Origin: CAZWSE01 sp964636575
GTDB lineage: Bacteria > Pseudomonadota > Alphaproteobacteria > Rhodobacterales > Rhodobacteraceae
Reading direction: 5' to 3'
Assembly (NCBI GenBank): GCA_964636575.1
Contig: CAZWSE010000056.1
Coordinates: forward strand, 1-22,942
DNA length: 22,942 bases
Under the pieces are notes generated by a model. The model was given only the letters and a program-made list of their open reading frames with translations. It did no database searches and was not told the DNA's origin. Positions 1 to 8,834 of this stretch are shown piece after piece. The translations under genes were made by a program, and so were the position numbers. Position 1 is the first letter of the stretch; each line of letters begins with the position of its first letter.

Positions 1-707
1 CCCCAGCCAAGCTCGTAGTAAGCCCACCAAGAGCCAAGTGCGATCCCGATGGTCAGAAAGACCCAAGCTGCGAGCGTCCAAGGCCGCACCCATCGGCCCC
101 ATGCTGCGTCGATCCGCCCTTCAAGCAGGGCCGCGACTGCGAATGAAAATGTCATGCTGAGCCCGACGTATCCAAGGTACAAGAACGGCGGGTGGAAGGC
201 CAAGCCGGGGTCTTGCAACAAGGGGTTCAAATCCTGCCCGTCAAAGGGGGGCACGGCCAACCGCAGAAACGGGTTGGATGTGAACAGGATGAAGGCAAAG
301 AAGGCGACGCCAATGGCGGCTTGCACGCTGAGCACGCGGGCTTTGAGCGTTGGTGGCAGGTTGCCCCCGAACCACGCCGCGCAGGCGCCGAACAGTGTGA
401 CGATAAGCACCCAAAGCAGCATTGATCCTTCGTGGTTTCCCCATACCCCGCTGATTTTATAGAGCATTGGCTTAGCGGAATGGCTGTTTAATGTCACCAG
501 CCGCAGCGAGAAATCAGAGGTCACAAAGGCATGTGTGAGGGCTGCGAAAGCGAAGGCGGTGAACAAAAACTGCAGGTTCGCGGCCGGTTCGGCCAGCGCC
601 ATCCAGTTTCCCCATTTCTTATGCGCACCGATCAGTGGAACGACCGTTTGTACGATAGCCACCGCAAAGGCGAGAATGAGCGCGAAGTGTCCAAGTTCTG
701 TAATCAT
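1..707 (-). CDS. ccmF: Heme lyase subunit CcmF, N-terminal part (cut by window edge)
   Basis: CcmF is the large polytopic inner-membrane subunit of the System I cytochrome c maturation complex. It takes heme from CcmE and, with CcmH, attaches it to apocytochromes in the periplasm. Reading the minus strand from the ATG at 705-707 gives MITELGHFALILAFAVA, a typical CcmF start, then several hydrophobic segments. The segment NSHSAKPMLYKISGVWGNHE and the region after it (EGSMLLWVL) are family hallmarks. Translation leaves the window in GSWWAYYELGW, just before the tryptophan-rich WWD heme-handling motif. About 235 codons are visible and the C-terminal two thirds lie outside. ccmE is upstream on the same strand but separated by the two lysis-type genes. 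Identification is confident; completeness cannot be judged. Confidence 0.93.
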   Translation of the reverse strand, partial: MITELGHFALILAFAVAIVQTVVPLIGAHKKWGNWMALAEPAANLQFLFTAFAFAALTHAFVTSDFSLRLVTLNSHSAKPMLYKISGVWGNHEGSMLLWVLIVTLFGACAAWFGGNLPPTLKARVLSVQAAIGVAFFAFILFTSNPFLRLAVPPFDGQDLNPLLQDPGLAFHPPFLYLGYVGLSMTFSFAVAALLEGRIDAAWGRWVRPWTLAAWVFLTIGIALGSWWAYYELGW

Positions 708-784
708 GCCGCAGACTATAGGGCGTGATTTTGGTAGGGCCAATCGCATTCGCGAGAGCGCCCCATTTCAAATTGTCGCGGGGG

Positions 785-1360
785 TCAGTGTGCTTTGCGC
801 ATCCAGTCACTGAGTGCAGGATTGGCTTCAGGTTCAAGCGCCTTGAGTTGCAGGGCCGCATCGCCCTTTGGGTCAGCCACCCCAGGTGTTTTTGGGCTGA
901 GTGCTTGTAGCTTTTCGAGGTTGTCTAGAACCTGCGGCACACGTGCCATAGTCATGGCGATGTCGCGTTGAAATTCCTGCGACTTCACCTGATGACGTGC
1001 CCCGAAGTAAAACGAAACGATCACGCCAAGCAGCCACCACAAAGGCTGCGGCACCAATGCGATCCCTTGCATTCGGCTTGAAAACCAAACCGGATCGAAC
1101 ATGGCCGTGACAAAGAGCCCTAAAGTGCCCAAAGCAAGCATCGGGCGCGGCAAACGGTTCACCCCGTCCATGAACCGATCAAATCCGCCCGTGCGTGGCA
1201 CCACGAATTCGGCGCCATATTGGGTCATGGCCTGTTCTTGGACTTGCCGGCTGCGCTCTGCTCCGGATTCTGCATTTTCACGGAAGACTTCTGCGGTTTC
1301 GCGCACCACATTGCGTCCATTGCCGAACAGGACCCCGAGAAGGCCATCAATCATCCCCAT
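785..1360 (-). CDS. GTA-type holin (3TM holin family)
   Basis: This is a 191-residue small membrane protein of the holin family that Pfam describes as a three-TM holin for gene-transfer release. Holins permeabilise the inner membrane so that a cytoplasmic endolysin can reach the wall. Two clear hydrophobic segments are visible (about residues 73-93 and 104-121). They follow a charged N-terminal region that begins with a short glycine-rich stretch, MGMIDGLLGVLFGNGRN, possibly the weak third segment. The C-terminal tail is hydrophilic. I chose the ATG at 1358-1360 because AAGGA lies 7 nt upstream. A longer in-frame start at 1438 would add a charged, non-conserved extension. The gene overlaps the end of the muramidase gene by 10 bases, implying translational coupling. 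No other phage gene is nearby. Confidence 0.8.
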   Translation of the reverse strand: MGMIDGLLGVLFGNGRNVVRETAEVFRENAESGAERSRQVQEQAMTQYGAEFVVPRTGGFDRFMDGVNRLPRPMLALGTLGLFVTAMFDPVWFSSRMQGIALVPQPLWWLLGVIVSFYFGARHQVKSQEFQRDIAMTMARVPQVLDNLEKLQALSPKTPGVADPKGDAALQLKALEPEANPALSDWMRKAH

Positions 1361-1962
1361 TTTGACGTCCTTTCTTTGAATTCCGTTGCGCTGAGGTGGT
1401 ACTTGGTCGCGACGAATTCCTCGGCCCGTTTGATCCAACCGCCTTTACCACCGGCGCGGGTACGGGCGTATTTCCGGCTGGCAGGGCGCGCATCGGCCAG
1501 ACGGAAGTAATAGTTCCGCCGAGCGATCCCGTAGGCATTTGCGAAGTGATCCGGCGCTTTTTGCGCTGCGGCTTGGGCGGCTGCGATGGTTTGAGGCCCG
1601 ATCACACCGTCAACCGAGACCTCTTGTCCCATACGCCCAAGCAACCGTTGCAGGATGCGCACCGCGTTAGAGCCTGCGTTGACATACATATCGAACACCG
1701 ACGATTGCACCGAAGACGGCAAAGCTGCGATCTGCGGGCGTTCAAAGTAATGCGTGATGAAGATGTCTATCGCTTGGGCCCGGGTTAGTTTGCGCACATC
1801 CGCGACTGAGACCAGCCCATCGCCCGTCAGATCAAGCCCAAGCCTGCGCATTGTGCCGATGGTTACCCCAAAGTTCGTGGCCCCGCCGGGATCGTCCGGA
1901 TCGTTGACGTAGCCGCCTTCGCGGGCGACGATTTCGCTGGCAATTTGGTGAACGGTTTGCAT
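1351..1962 (-). CDS. Holin-associated N-acetylmuramidase (GH108 endolysin)
   Basis: This 203-residue peptidoglycan hydrolase is of the glycoside hydrolase 108 type (phage-like endolysin). The N-terminal segment EGGYVNDPDDPGGATNFGVT carries the family motif, with E15 the expected catalytic acid. The C-terminal part, from about residue 115, contains VDGVIGPQTIAA, typical of the peptidoglycan-binding domain that accompanies this family. There is no signal peptide, which fits export through the adjacent holin. The holin gene follows immediately with a 10-base overlap. ccmE lies 44 bases upstream, so both lysis genes probably share the ccm/argC transcription unit. In Rhodobacteraceae such pairs act in release of gene transfer agent particles; that role here is inferred from family and pairing. 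Confidence 0.87.
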   Translation of the reverse strand: MQTVHQIASEIVAREGGYVNDPDDPGGATNFGVTIGTMRRLGLDLTGDGLVSVADVRKLTRAQAIDIFITHYFERPQIAALPSSVQSSVFDMYVNAGSNAVRILQRLLGRMGQEVSVDGVIGPQTIAAAQAAAQKAPDHFANAYGIARRNYYFRLADARPASRKYARTRAGGKGGWIKRAEEFVATKYHLSATEFKERTSKWG

Positions 1963-2006
1963 CTGGCTTGCCCCTTTGGATTGGGGTCAAGCTGCCTACA
2001 AATTGG

Positions 2007-2465
2007 TTAATTGGTGGCTGTGCCACCGTCCGATGGTTTGTAAACGCCCTGCTCTTTCAACGCGTCCACGACTTCGGCAGGCATGTACTGTTCGTCATGT
2101 TTCGCAAGAATTTCAGTGGCTTCGAAGACGCCATTCACGTACCGACCCGTGCCGACCATACCTTCGTTTTCCGAAAACAGGTCAGGCAATACGCCCGTAT
2201 AGGTGACGGGCACTGTTGCGCCGCCGTCTGTGACCGCGAATGAAATCGTTTCACCCTGACCCCGAACGATGGAGCCTTCTTCGACCAAACCGCCGATCCG
2301 AAACACCTCATTTGGTGCAGGCGGTTCGGCGATGATCTGGCTGGGTGCGCGGAAGAAATTGATCCCGTCGCGCATCGCGTAGCCGATCAGTGCGGTCGAC
2401 AACGCCAAGGCGACCACTGCGACAGCAATCACTTGTATCCGGCGTTGTTTCTTTAGACTTTTCAT
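2007..2465 (-). CDS. ccmE: Cytochrome c maturation heme chaperone CcmE
   Basis: CcmE is a periplasmic, membrane-anchored heme chaperone that binds heme covalently and passes it to CcmF/CcmH. The 152-residue protein has a basic N-terminus (KSLKKQRR), one membrane anchor at about residues 10-30, and an OB-fold-like beta domain. The C-terminal motif ILAKHDEQYMPAE contains H123, the expected covalent heme ligand, and Y127, the expected axial ligand. The length is normal for the family. It sits 12 bases downstream of argC, so the two are almost certainly cotranscribed. ccmF follows only after the muramidase/holin pair. Nothing is missing from the active motif. Confidence 0.96.
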   Translation of the reverse strand: MKSLKKQRRIQVIAVAVVALALSTALIGYAMRDGINFFRAPSQIIAEPPAPNEVFRIGGLVEEGSIVRGQGETISFAVTDGGATVPVTYTGVLPDLFSENEGMVGTGRYVNGVFEATEILAKHDEQYMPAEVVDALKEQGVYKPSDGGTATN

Positions 2466-2477
2466 GGCGGCCTTATA

Positions 2478-3506
2478 CTACGGGAAAAGCGGGGCCATCA
2501 TAAGACCCATTGTCTCAGGTTCACCTAACATCAGATTTGCGTTCTGCAAGGCTTGGCCGGATGACCCTTTTGTGAGGTTATCAAGTGCGCCGACGACGAT
2601 TGTCCGCCCGTCCGTCCGGTCTGCGACAACCCCGATATGACAGAAGTTCGAACCGCGGGTATGCCGTGTGCTTGGGGCCTCGCCCATGGGGAGGACGATA
2701 ACGAACGGCTCATCCGTGTAGGCCTTGGACAGGGTTGCGTGAATAGCTTTGGCGTTGCCCTTCACGTATCCGGTCGCCAGTATGCCCCGATTGGCGGGCA
2801 CAAGATGAGGTGTGAATTGTATGTTTACGGGCCGCCCTGCCACTGCGCTGAATTCCTGGTCAAACTCGCCCAAATGCCGGTGCGTGCCGCCGATGGCGTA
2901 TGCGTGATAGCCCTCTGACAGCTCTGCGTGGAGCAGGTTTTCTTTTAGTGACCGCCCTGCCCCCGAGACCGCGCATTTGAGATCGAGAATGATGTCATCA
3001 AGATCAATCACCCCTGCCTCAATCAAAGGCCGCAGCATGAATTGGCCTGTTGCCGCATTGCACCCTGTGCCCGCGACAAGCCGTGCTGCTTTGATGTCGT
3101 CGCGGTAGAATTCGGTCAATCCGTAGACCGCTTCGGCTTGCTGATCCAAGGCTGCGTGAGGGTTGCCGTACCACGCCTCGTAAGCTTCTGGGTCCCGCAG
3201 CCGGAAGTCCGCGCTGAGGTCCACGATCTTGAGGCTTTTTGGCAAGTCACGAATGACCGCTTGCGAAGTTGCATGTGGCAATGCGCAAAAGCACAGATCA
3301 ATTTGGCTGAAATCGATTTCATCGATCTTGCAAAGGCTTGGAAGGTCCAGATGCCGCAGATGCGGGAAGACCTGAGCCATGTCCATTCCAGCCTTGCGGT
3401 CGGCAGACAGTGCCTTGATCGTCATGTTCGGGTGTTCGGCGATCAGCCGGACGAGTTCTGCCCCAGTGTAGCCGGAGGCGCCTAGAATTGCGATATTATG
3501 GGTCAT
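2478..3506 (-). CDS. argC: N-acetyl-gamma-glutamyl-phosphate reductase
   Basis: ArgC catalyses the NADPH-dependent reduction of N-acetylglutamyl phosphate to the semialdehyde, the third step of arginine biosynthesis, in the cytoplasm. The 342-residue protein begins with the nucleotide-binding motif GASGYTGAELVRL. The active-site cysteine is C149 in VAGTGCNAATG, and the catalytic histidine is expected in GGTHRHLGE. The cysteine context differs from the textbook PGCYPT form; from memory this variant is usual in Rhodobacteraceae ArgC and does not suggest loss of function. ccmE follows by 12 bases. murI lies upstream on the same strand with a 59-base gap. Confidence 0.96.
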   Translation of the reverse strand: MTHNIAILGASGYTGAELVRLIAEHPNMTIKALSADRKAGMDMAQVFPHLRHLDLPSLCKIDEIDFSQIDLCFCALPHATSQAVIRDLPKSLKIVDLSADFRLRDPEAYEAWYGNPHAALDQQAEAVYGLTEFYRDDIKAARLVAGTGCNAATGQFMLRPLIEAGVIDLDDIILDLKCAVSGAGRSLKENLLHAELSEGYHAYAIGGTHRHLGEFDQEFSAVAGRPVNIQFTPHLVPANRGILATGYVKGNAKAIHATLSKAYTDEPFVIVLPMGEAPSTRHTRGSNFCHIGVVADRTDGRTIVVGALDNLTKGSSGQALQNANLMLGEPETMGLMMAPLFP

Positions 3507-3565
3507 TTTGCGTCTTTCGCGAAGAGTGCGAGGGTTTTAGCCCCGCTGTTGTCTGTTGAGAAGGG

Positions 3566-4375
3566 TTAGATGTGGTCAAACACGATCTCTCGTCGCAAAA
3601 ACTGGGTGGCGCGGCTGCTGACGCGTTTGGCGTCGCCGGTGGTTAGGAACTTCGGGGTGCCTGTCCCGGCCATTTCGGGGTGCCGGTCTAAGTAATCTGC
3701 AAGGCTGTCGGCCACTAGTGCGGCCTGTGAGTAGACTTTGACGTCTGGACCCAATGCATCTTGAAATACCTCTTCAACCAGCGGGTAGTGCGTGCACCCC
3801 AGAACAGCTGCTTGAGGTTTTGGCATTTTGCGCAACAGGGCATCGGTGTGGCTTCGCACCAGTGCCTCGGCCAAAATCATATCCCCGTCCTCAATTGCAT
3901 CGACGACGCCGCCGCAGGCCTGTGCTTCGACGTCTACGCCAATGGCCCGAAAAGCCAGTTCCCGCTGGAACGCACGACTGCTGACCGTTGCAGGCGTCGC
4001 AAAGAGTGCCACGTGTTGCACCCCGACTTCGCGTGGCGGCGAGTTGTCGCCCCATTGCCGTTCGGTCAAAGCCTCAATGAGCGGCACAAACACCCCGAGC
4101 ACCCTTTTGCCTTTGGGCAAACCGCCCTCTTGCATCCGCCGCAGCGCTGCCGCTGAGGCCGTGTTGCAGGCCAGAATGACCAGATCACAGCCTTGGTCCC
4201 AAAGGGTGGAGACAGCTTTGCGGGTCAGTGTTTCGATGTCGTCTGCATCGCGTACCCCGTAAGGCGCATGTGCGCTGTCGCCCAGATAGATCAGATCCAG
4301 ATCAGGCATGCGTTTGGCGACGGCATTGAGCACCGTCAGACCGCCAAGTCCGCTATCAAAAATTCCTACTGCCAT
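3566..4375 (-). CDS. murI: Glutamate racemase
   Basis: MurI interconverts L- and D-glutamate and supplies D-Glu for the peptidoglycan stem peptide. The 269-residue protein shows all family signatures: FDSGLGGLTV with D7, the first catalytic cysteine C70 in ACNTAS, and the second catalytic cysteine C193 in GCTHYPL followed by H195. The length is normal. An acyltransferase gene ends only 8 bases upstream of its start, so the two are likely cotranscribed. argC follows 59 bases downstream on the same strand. Both cysteines are intact, so the enzyme should be active. Confidence 0.96.
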   Translation of the reverse strand: MAVGIFDSGLGGLTVLNAVAKRMPDLDLIYLGDSAHAPYGVRDADDIETLTRKAVSTLWDQGCDLVILACNTASAAALRRMQEGGLPKGKRVLGVFVPLIEALTERQWGDNSPPREVGVQHVALFATPATVSSRAFQRELAFRAIGVDVEAQACGGVVDAIEDGDMILAEALVRSHTDALLRKMPKPQAAVLGCTHYPLVEEVFQDALGPDVKVYSQAALVADSLADYLDRHPEMAGTGTPKFLTTGDAKRVSSRATQFLRREIVFDHI

Positions 4376-4383
4376 GGTCTGCC

Positions 4384-5262
4384 TCAGGCGCGATGCCGTT
4401 CTTCAAATTCGTAGCCGTAGTCGTAAGACTTGAGCGGCGTTGGAGACAGCTCATACGTGGCTTTGCGCAGGAAATCCATCATCGCTTTGGAATCCTTTGC
4501 CATCGGGTCCAAAACATCGCGGCCCAGAGGTTTACCGATGGCAATGCGCACTGGCGTATCGACCCGTTTTTTGAATTCTTTGATCAAAAGCCCCATGCGC
4601 AACGTGCTGTGCATATGGCTGGCAATTTGGAACAGACGGCTGGTGTGCCCATCGAAGTAGATCGGCACGACTGTGGCTTGGGATTTAGAAACCATACGTG
4701 CGGTGAAGCTGCGCCAGCCCGGGTCCATCGGTTTGGAAAACGGTTTGGCGGCTGTGCTTACGGTTCCGCCGGGGAACACACCAATCGCACCCCCGTCGCC
4801 GAGATACTTTAGCGCGTTCTTTCGGGTTTGGATGTTCAGCGCGAGCGCCTCTTTATCTGTGTCGAAACTGATGGGCAGCAGCACTCGGTTTAGATCATCT
4901 GCTTTTTTGAACACTGAATTGGCCATGATTTTGAAATCACCACGGTGTGAGGACAGGATATGCCCCATCATCAACCCGTCGAGAATGCCGTAGGGGTGGT
5001 TTGCGATCAAAATGACAGGCCCTGTCTTGGGGATATTGCCAAGCGATCCGCCGACGATATCCAAGGACAGCCCGTAGCGGTTGACCATCACTTCCCAGAA
5101 ATCTTTACCTTGTGCGACTTCGTCTTCGTATCCGTCCGCGCGTTTGATCAGCTGCAACCGGCCGGTTGAGTTCTCCATCAGGCGGATCAAAGTCCGCCCC
5201 CCGCGCGACGACGCGGAGTGGGAGTAGCTAATATCGCGGGCGACATTCAGACGGCTCGGCAT
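4384..5262 (-). CDS. Lysophospholipid acyltransferase family protein (PlsC/OlsA-like)
   Basis: This 292-residue protein of the glycerolipid acyltransferase superfamily transfers acyl chains to a lyso-lipid acceptor. The signature block is IANHPYGILDG at about residues 86-96, with H89 and D95. It is spaced H-x5-D, as in an OlsA/hemolysin-like subgroup, rather than the H-x4-D of classical PlsC. A second block, GVFPGGTVS, stands where PlsC has its FPEGT-type motif. No long membrane helix is obvious apart from a weakly hydrophobic stretch at about 81-88. The acceptor (lyso-ornithine lipid, lysophosphatidate or another) cannot be decided from sequence. murI begins 8 bases downstream. Confidence 0.85.
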   Translation of the reverse strand: MPSRLNVARDISYSHSASSRGGRTLIRLMENSTGRLQLIKRADGYEDEVAQGKDFWEVMVNRYGLSLDIVGGSLGNIPKTGPVILIANHPYGILDGLMMGHILSSHRGDFKIMANSVFKKADDLNRVLLPISFDTDKEALALNIQTRKNALKYLGDGGAIGVFPGGTVSTAAKPFSKPMDPGWRSFTARMVSKSQATVVPIYFDGHTSRLFQIASHMHSTLRMGLLIKEFKKRVDTPVRIAIGKPLGRDVLDPMAKDSKAMMDFLRKATYELSPTPLKSYDYGYEFEERHRA

Positions 5263-5353
5263 TTGACGCTCCTTAGGGTTGTGAAGCCTACTTAGTGGCG
5301 TTTAGGCCCAATACCTAGCAAAAATGACGACCGTATGACGCCTTTGCTGTGTT

Positions 5354-8300
5354 CTATTCCGCCGCCTTGGCGACCTGCCCGCCTTGTTTGATGACTGCTA
5401 AAAGCTCTTCTCGCCGCTTGGCGGCCTTTGCTTCGTTGGCTTCTTTGACCGGCCCAAAGCCACGGATATCCAGCGGGAGAGCCGCCAAAGCGACAATTGC
5501 GTCGCGGGTGTCGGCGGTCAGTTTGGGCAGCACTGATTGCATGTCTTTTTGGTATTGCTTGATCAGTGCGCGTTCCATTTTCCGCTCGGCTGTGCGGCCA
5601 AAGGGATCAAAGGGCGTACCGCGCAGTGCTTTGAATTTGGTCATGATCCGCAGGGGCGTTTGCATCCATGCGCCGAATTCTTTCTTCATGGGACGCCCAT
5701 CAGGGCCGGTTTTGGACAGCATCGGAGGTGCCAGATGGAAGGTCATTTTGAAGTCCCCATCAAATTCTGCTGCCGCTTTTTCTTGTGACGTAAGGATGAG
5801 CCGTGCGACTTCGTATTCATCTTTGTACGACAGGAGCTTGTGGTAGCCTTTTGCGACGGCTTCCTTGACGGTTTGATCTTCTATCCCGTCCACCATTTTG
5901 CGGTACTTCTTGGCCAGCCCTCGCCCTTGGTAGGCGGTCAGGTGATCTGCGCGGAATGCGATTTTTTCGTCTAGCGTTTTGGGCAGTTCCAGCACATTGG
6001 GCGTCAGCACACGCGCGGCGTCTTCGGGGTATAGCACTGCCCAACGGCCAAGATCGAAGGCGCGTTTGTTGCGGTCTACGGCGGCTCCGTTCAGTTCAAT
6101 CGCTTGAAGGATAGCGTCATGCGACAGTGGCAACAGCCCACGTTGCCACGCCGCCCCGAAGATCATCATGTTTGAAAAGATGGAATCGCCCAAGGTGGCT
6201 TTTGCCAGATCAGAGGCATCAAAAAGGTCTAATTTGTCTTTCAGCCGTGCTTCGAGCGCTAGGGAAAGACGGTCAGCGGGCAGTGAAAATTCGGTGTTGC
6301 GGGTGAAGTCGCCTGTGATGATTTCGTGGCTGTTCACGACCGCGCCGGTGCGGCCTGACTTGGTTAGCCCAAGCGTTTTGGCCCCTGCGGAGACGACCAG
6401 ATCGCCGCCGATCAGCACGTCTGCTTCGCCTGTGGCGACGCGAATAGCTGAGATATCAGAGGGTTTGTTCGCCAGCCGGCAGTGGATATGCACAGCGCCG
6501 CCTTTTTGGGCGAGACCAGCCATTTCCATCATCCCTGCCCCTTTGCCGTCGATATGAGCGGCTTGGGCCATGACGGCCCCGATGGTCACAACGCCGGTGC
6601 CGCCAACGCCTGTGATAACCGCGTTCCAAGTGCCGTCGATTGTGGGCAATTCGGGGTTCGGCATGTCAGGGATTACGATTTCTGTCGTGGCTTCCTTGCG
6701 CACAGTCGCCCCTTCGAGCGTCACAAAGGATGGGCAGAACCCTTTGACGCAAGAAAAATCCTTGTTGCAGGATGATTGGTCAATCGCCCGTTTGCGCCCG
6801 AGTTCTGTTTCCACTGGCACGATGGAAACGCAATTGGATTGCACCCCGCAATCGCCGCAGCCTTCGCAGATATCTGTGTTGATGAAGACGCGCTTGTCTG
6901 GATCCGGGAACAGCCCCCGTTTGCGGCGGCGTCGTTTTTCAGCGGCGCAGGTCTGAATGTAGACAATCGCGCTGACGCCTTTGTGCTTGGTGTAAGCCTC
7001 TTGCACGGTTTGATAGGTCGCGCGTTCATGGGTTTCGACCCCTTTGAACTGCGACAGGTCAACGTCTTCTTTTTCGTCATAGACCACTGCGATATTGGCG
7101 ATGCCCATGGCTTGCAGTTCATCCACGATGCGCTTGGCGCTTAGATCGCCTTCGTTGCTTTGTCCGCCGGTCATGGCGACCGCGTCATTATAGAGGATTT
7201 TATAGGTGACGTTGGTGCCTGCCGCCTGCGCCGCGCGGATCGCTTGGATGCCAGAGTGATTATATGTGCCGTCCCCGATGTTTTGGAAAACGTGGTCACG
7301 GGTCGAAAACGGAGCCTCGCCGATCCAGTTTGCCCCTTCGCCGCCCATGTGGGTGTAGCCGATGGTTTCGCGGTCCATCCACTGTACCATGTAGTGGCAT
7401 CCGATGCCTGCGTAAGCGCGGCTGCCGTCTGGCACTTTGGTCGATGAATTGTGCGGGCAACCTGAGCAAAAATAGGGTGTGCGTGCGGCTATGTCTTCGG
7501 CGTTGTCAGCGCGGCGGGCCTCGTCCAGCGCTTGCAGCCCTGCTTTGACACCGTCGCTGTTGCGGCCTTCTTCGACCAGAATCTCACCCAGTTTTTGCGC
7601 GATGTGAATGGGGTCAAGCGCGCCCCGTGTCGGGAACAGCTCTTCCCCGTGCATGGACCCTGCGCCGCCGCCTTTGTGCCAGCCGTAGACGCGGCGACCC
7701 TTGCGATCATCAAAAATGGCTTCTTTGATCTGTACTTCGATCAGTTTGCGCTTTTCTTCGACCACGACGATCAGGTCCAAGCCGTCAGCCCAGTTGTGAA
7801 ACCCTTTCATATCCAACGGGAATGTTTGGCCGACTTTGTATGTGGTGATGCCCAGCCGTTCGGCCTCGGCAGCATCAATGTTCAGCAAGGACATAGCGTG
7901 GATAAGGTCGAGCCAGTTTTTACCTGCCGCCACGAAGCCGATTTTGGCCCCCGGCTTGCCCCACATGCGGTTGTCCATCTTGTTGGCGTGGCTGAAAGCT
8001 TCGGCGGCGAAGCGTTTGTGGTCGATCATCCGTGCTTCTTGTTCTGTTGGCGTGTCGACGAGCCGGATGTTTAGGCCCCCTTGGGGCATGTCGAATCTAG
8101 GCACAACGAATTTGAGCCGAGACGGATCTGCATCCACGACCGAGGTTGCCTCAACCGTGTCTTTCATCGTTTTGAGCCCGACCCAAAGGCCTGAGAACCG
8201 CGACAGAGCGAAGCCGTAAAGACCATAATCCAGAATTTCCTGCACGCCTGCGGGGCTGACCACGGGCATGTAGCTGTCGATCATCGCCCATTCGGACTGG

Positions 8301-8770
8301 TGCAAAACGGTTGAGGATTCGCCCGTGTGATCGTCGCCCATCGCCATCAACACACCGCCGTTGACGGAACTGCCCGCCATATTGGCGTGTCGCATCACAT
8401 CGCCGGACCGGTCTACGCCTGGACCCTTGCCGTACCACATGCCAAAGACGCCATCATATTTGCCTTCGCCGCGCAGCTCGGCCTGTTGTGCACCCCAAAG
8501 GGCTGTTGCCGCCAGATCTTCGTTTAGCCCAGGTTGGAAGGTGATGTTGTGTTCGGCCAGAGGCTTTGCGGCGCGGGCCATTTGCATGTCTACGGCACCG
8601 AGCGGAGAGCCTCTGTATCCGGTAACAAGCCCCGCTGTGTTGAGGCCCCCCGCCTTGTCCCGCGCGTTTTGCATTAGCATCAAGCGCACCAAAGCCTGCG
8701 TTCCGTTCAGCAGGACTGGCGATTTTTCCAGATCATAGCGGTCGTTCAACGAAATTTTTTGAGTGCTCAT
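5354..8770 (-). CDS. Indolepyruvate ferredoxin oxidoreductase, fused single-chain form
   Basis: This is a 1138-residue thiamine-diphosphate enzyme of the 2-oxoacid:ferredoxin oxidoreductase superfamily. It oxidatively decarboxylates aryl-pyruvates such as indolepyruvate to acyl-CoA, as part of aromatic amino acid catabolism. The N-terminal third resembles the pyrimidine-binding/alpha region. The TPP-binding region starts near residue 430 (TPYFCSGCPHNSS) and includes GDGTYNHSG and YNDAVAMTGGQ. A cysteine cluster follows: C635, C638, C641 and C646 in CxxCxxCxxxxC spacing, then C667, C673 and C678. The gamma domain begins near residue 718 with TGVGGTGVVTIGAV, and the remaining C-terminal region matches the extension usual in this fused family. 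GGAGG lies just upstream of the ATG. It is transcribed divergently from a LysR regulator. The substrate is inferred from family name only. Confidence 0.93.
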   Translation of the reverse strand: MSTQKISLNDRYDLEKSPVLLNGTQALVRLMLMQNARDKAGGLNTAGLVTGYRGSPLGAVDMQMARAAKPLAEHNITFQPGLNEDLAATALWGAQQAELRGEGKYDGVFGMWYGKGPGVDRSGDVMRHANMAGSSVNGGVLMAMGDDHTGESSTVLHQSEWAMIDSYMPVVSPAGVQEILDYGLYGFALSRFSGLWVGLKTMKDTVEATSVVDADPSRLKFVVPRFDMPQGGLNIRLVDTPTEQEARMIDHKRFAAEAFSHANKMDNRMWGKPGAKIGFVAAGKNWLDLIHAMSLLNIDAAEAERLGITTYKVGQTFPLDMKGFHNWADGLDLIVVVEEKRKLIEVQIKEAIFDDRKGRRVYGWHKGGGAGSMHGEELFPTRGALDPIHIAQKLGEILVEEGRNSDGVKAGLQALDEARRADNAEDIAARTPYFCSGCPHNSSTKVPDGSRAYAGIGCHYMVQWMDRETIGYTHMGGEGANWIGEAPFSTRDHVFQNIGDGTYNHSGIQAIRAAQAAGTNVTYKILYNDAVAMTGGQSNEGDLSAKRIVDELQAMGIANIAVVYDEKEDVDLSQFKGVETHERATYQTVQEAYTKHKGVSAIVYIQTCAAEKRRRRKRGLFPDPDKRVFINTDICEGCGDCGVQSNCVSIVPVETELGRKRAIDQSSCNKDFSCVKGFCPSFVTLEGATVRKEATTEIVIPDMPNPELPTIDGTWNAVITGVGGTGVVTIGAVMAQAAHIDGKGAGMMEMAGLAQKGGAVHIHCRLANKPSDISAIRVATGEADVLIGGDLVVSAGAKTLGLTKSGRTGAVVNSHEIITGDFTRNTEFSLPADRLSLALEARLKDKLDLFDASDLAKATLGDSIFSNMMIFGAAWQRGLLPLSHDAILQAIELNGAAVDRNKRAFDLGRWAVLYPEDAARVLTPNVLELPKTLDEKIAFRADHLTAYQGRGLAKKYRKMVDGIEDQTVKEAVAKGYHKLLSYKDEYEVARLILTSQEKAAAEFDGDFKMTFHLAPPMLSKTGPDGRPMKKEFGAWMQTPLRIMTKFKALRGTPFDPFGRTAERKMERALIKQYQKDMQSVLPKLTADTRDAIVALAALPLDIRGFGPVKEANEAKAAKRREELLAVIKQGGQVAKAAE

Positions 8771-8834
8771 TGTGCGCCTCCCCAGCGTTCAACTTAGCGG
8801 ATCCATTCGGGATGGGTAGATTTTAGTCAACATT

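Noticed and set aside
1361..1438. Longer start for the holin gene
   Set aside because: The extra 26 residues are charged and lie within the muramidase coding region; AAGGA is ideally spaced from the ATG at 1360 instead.
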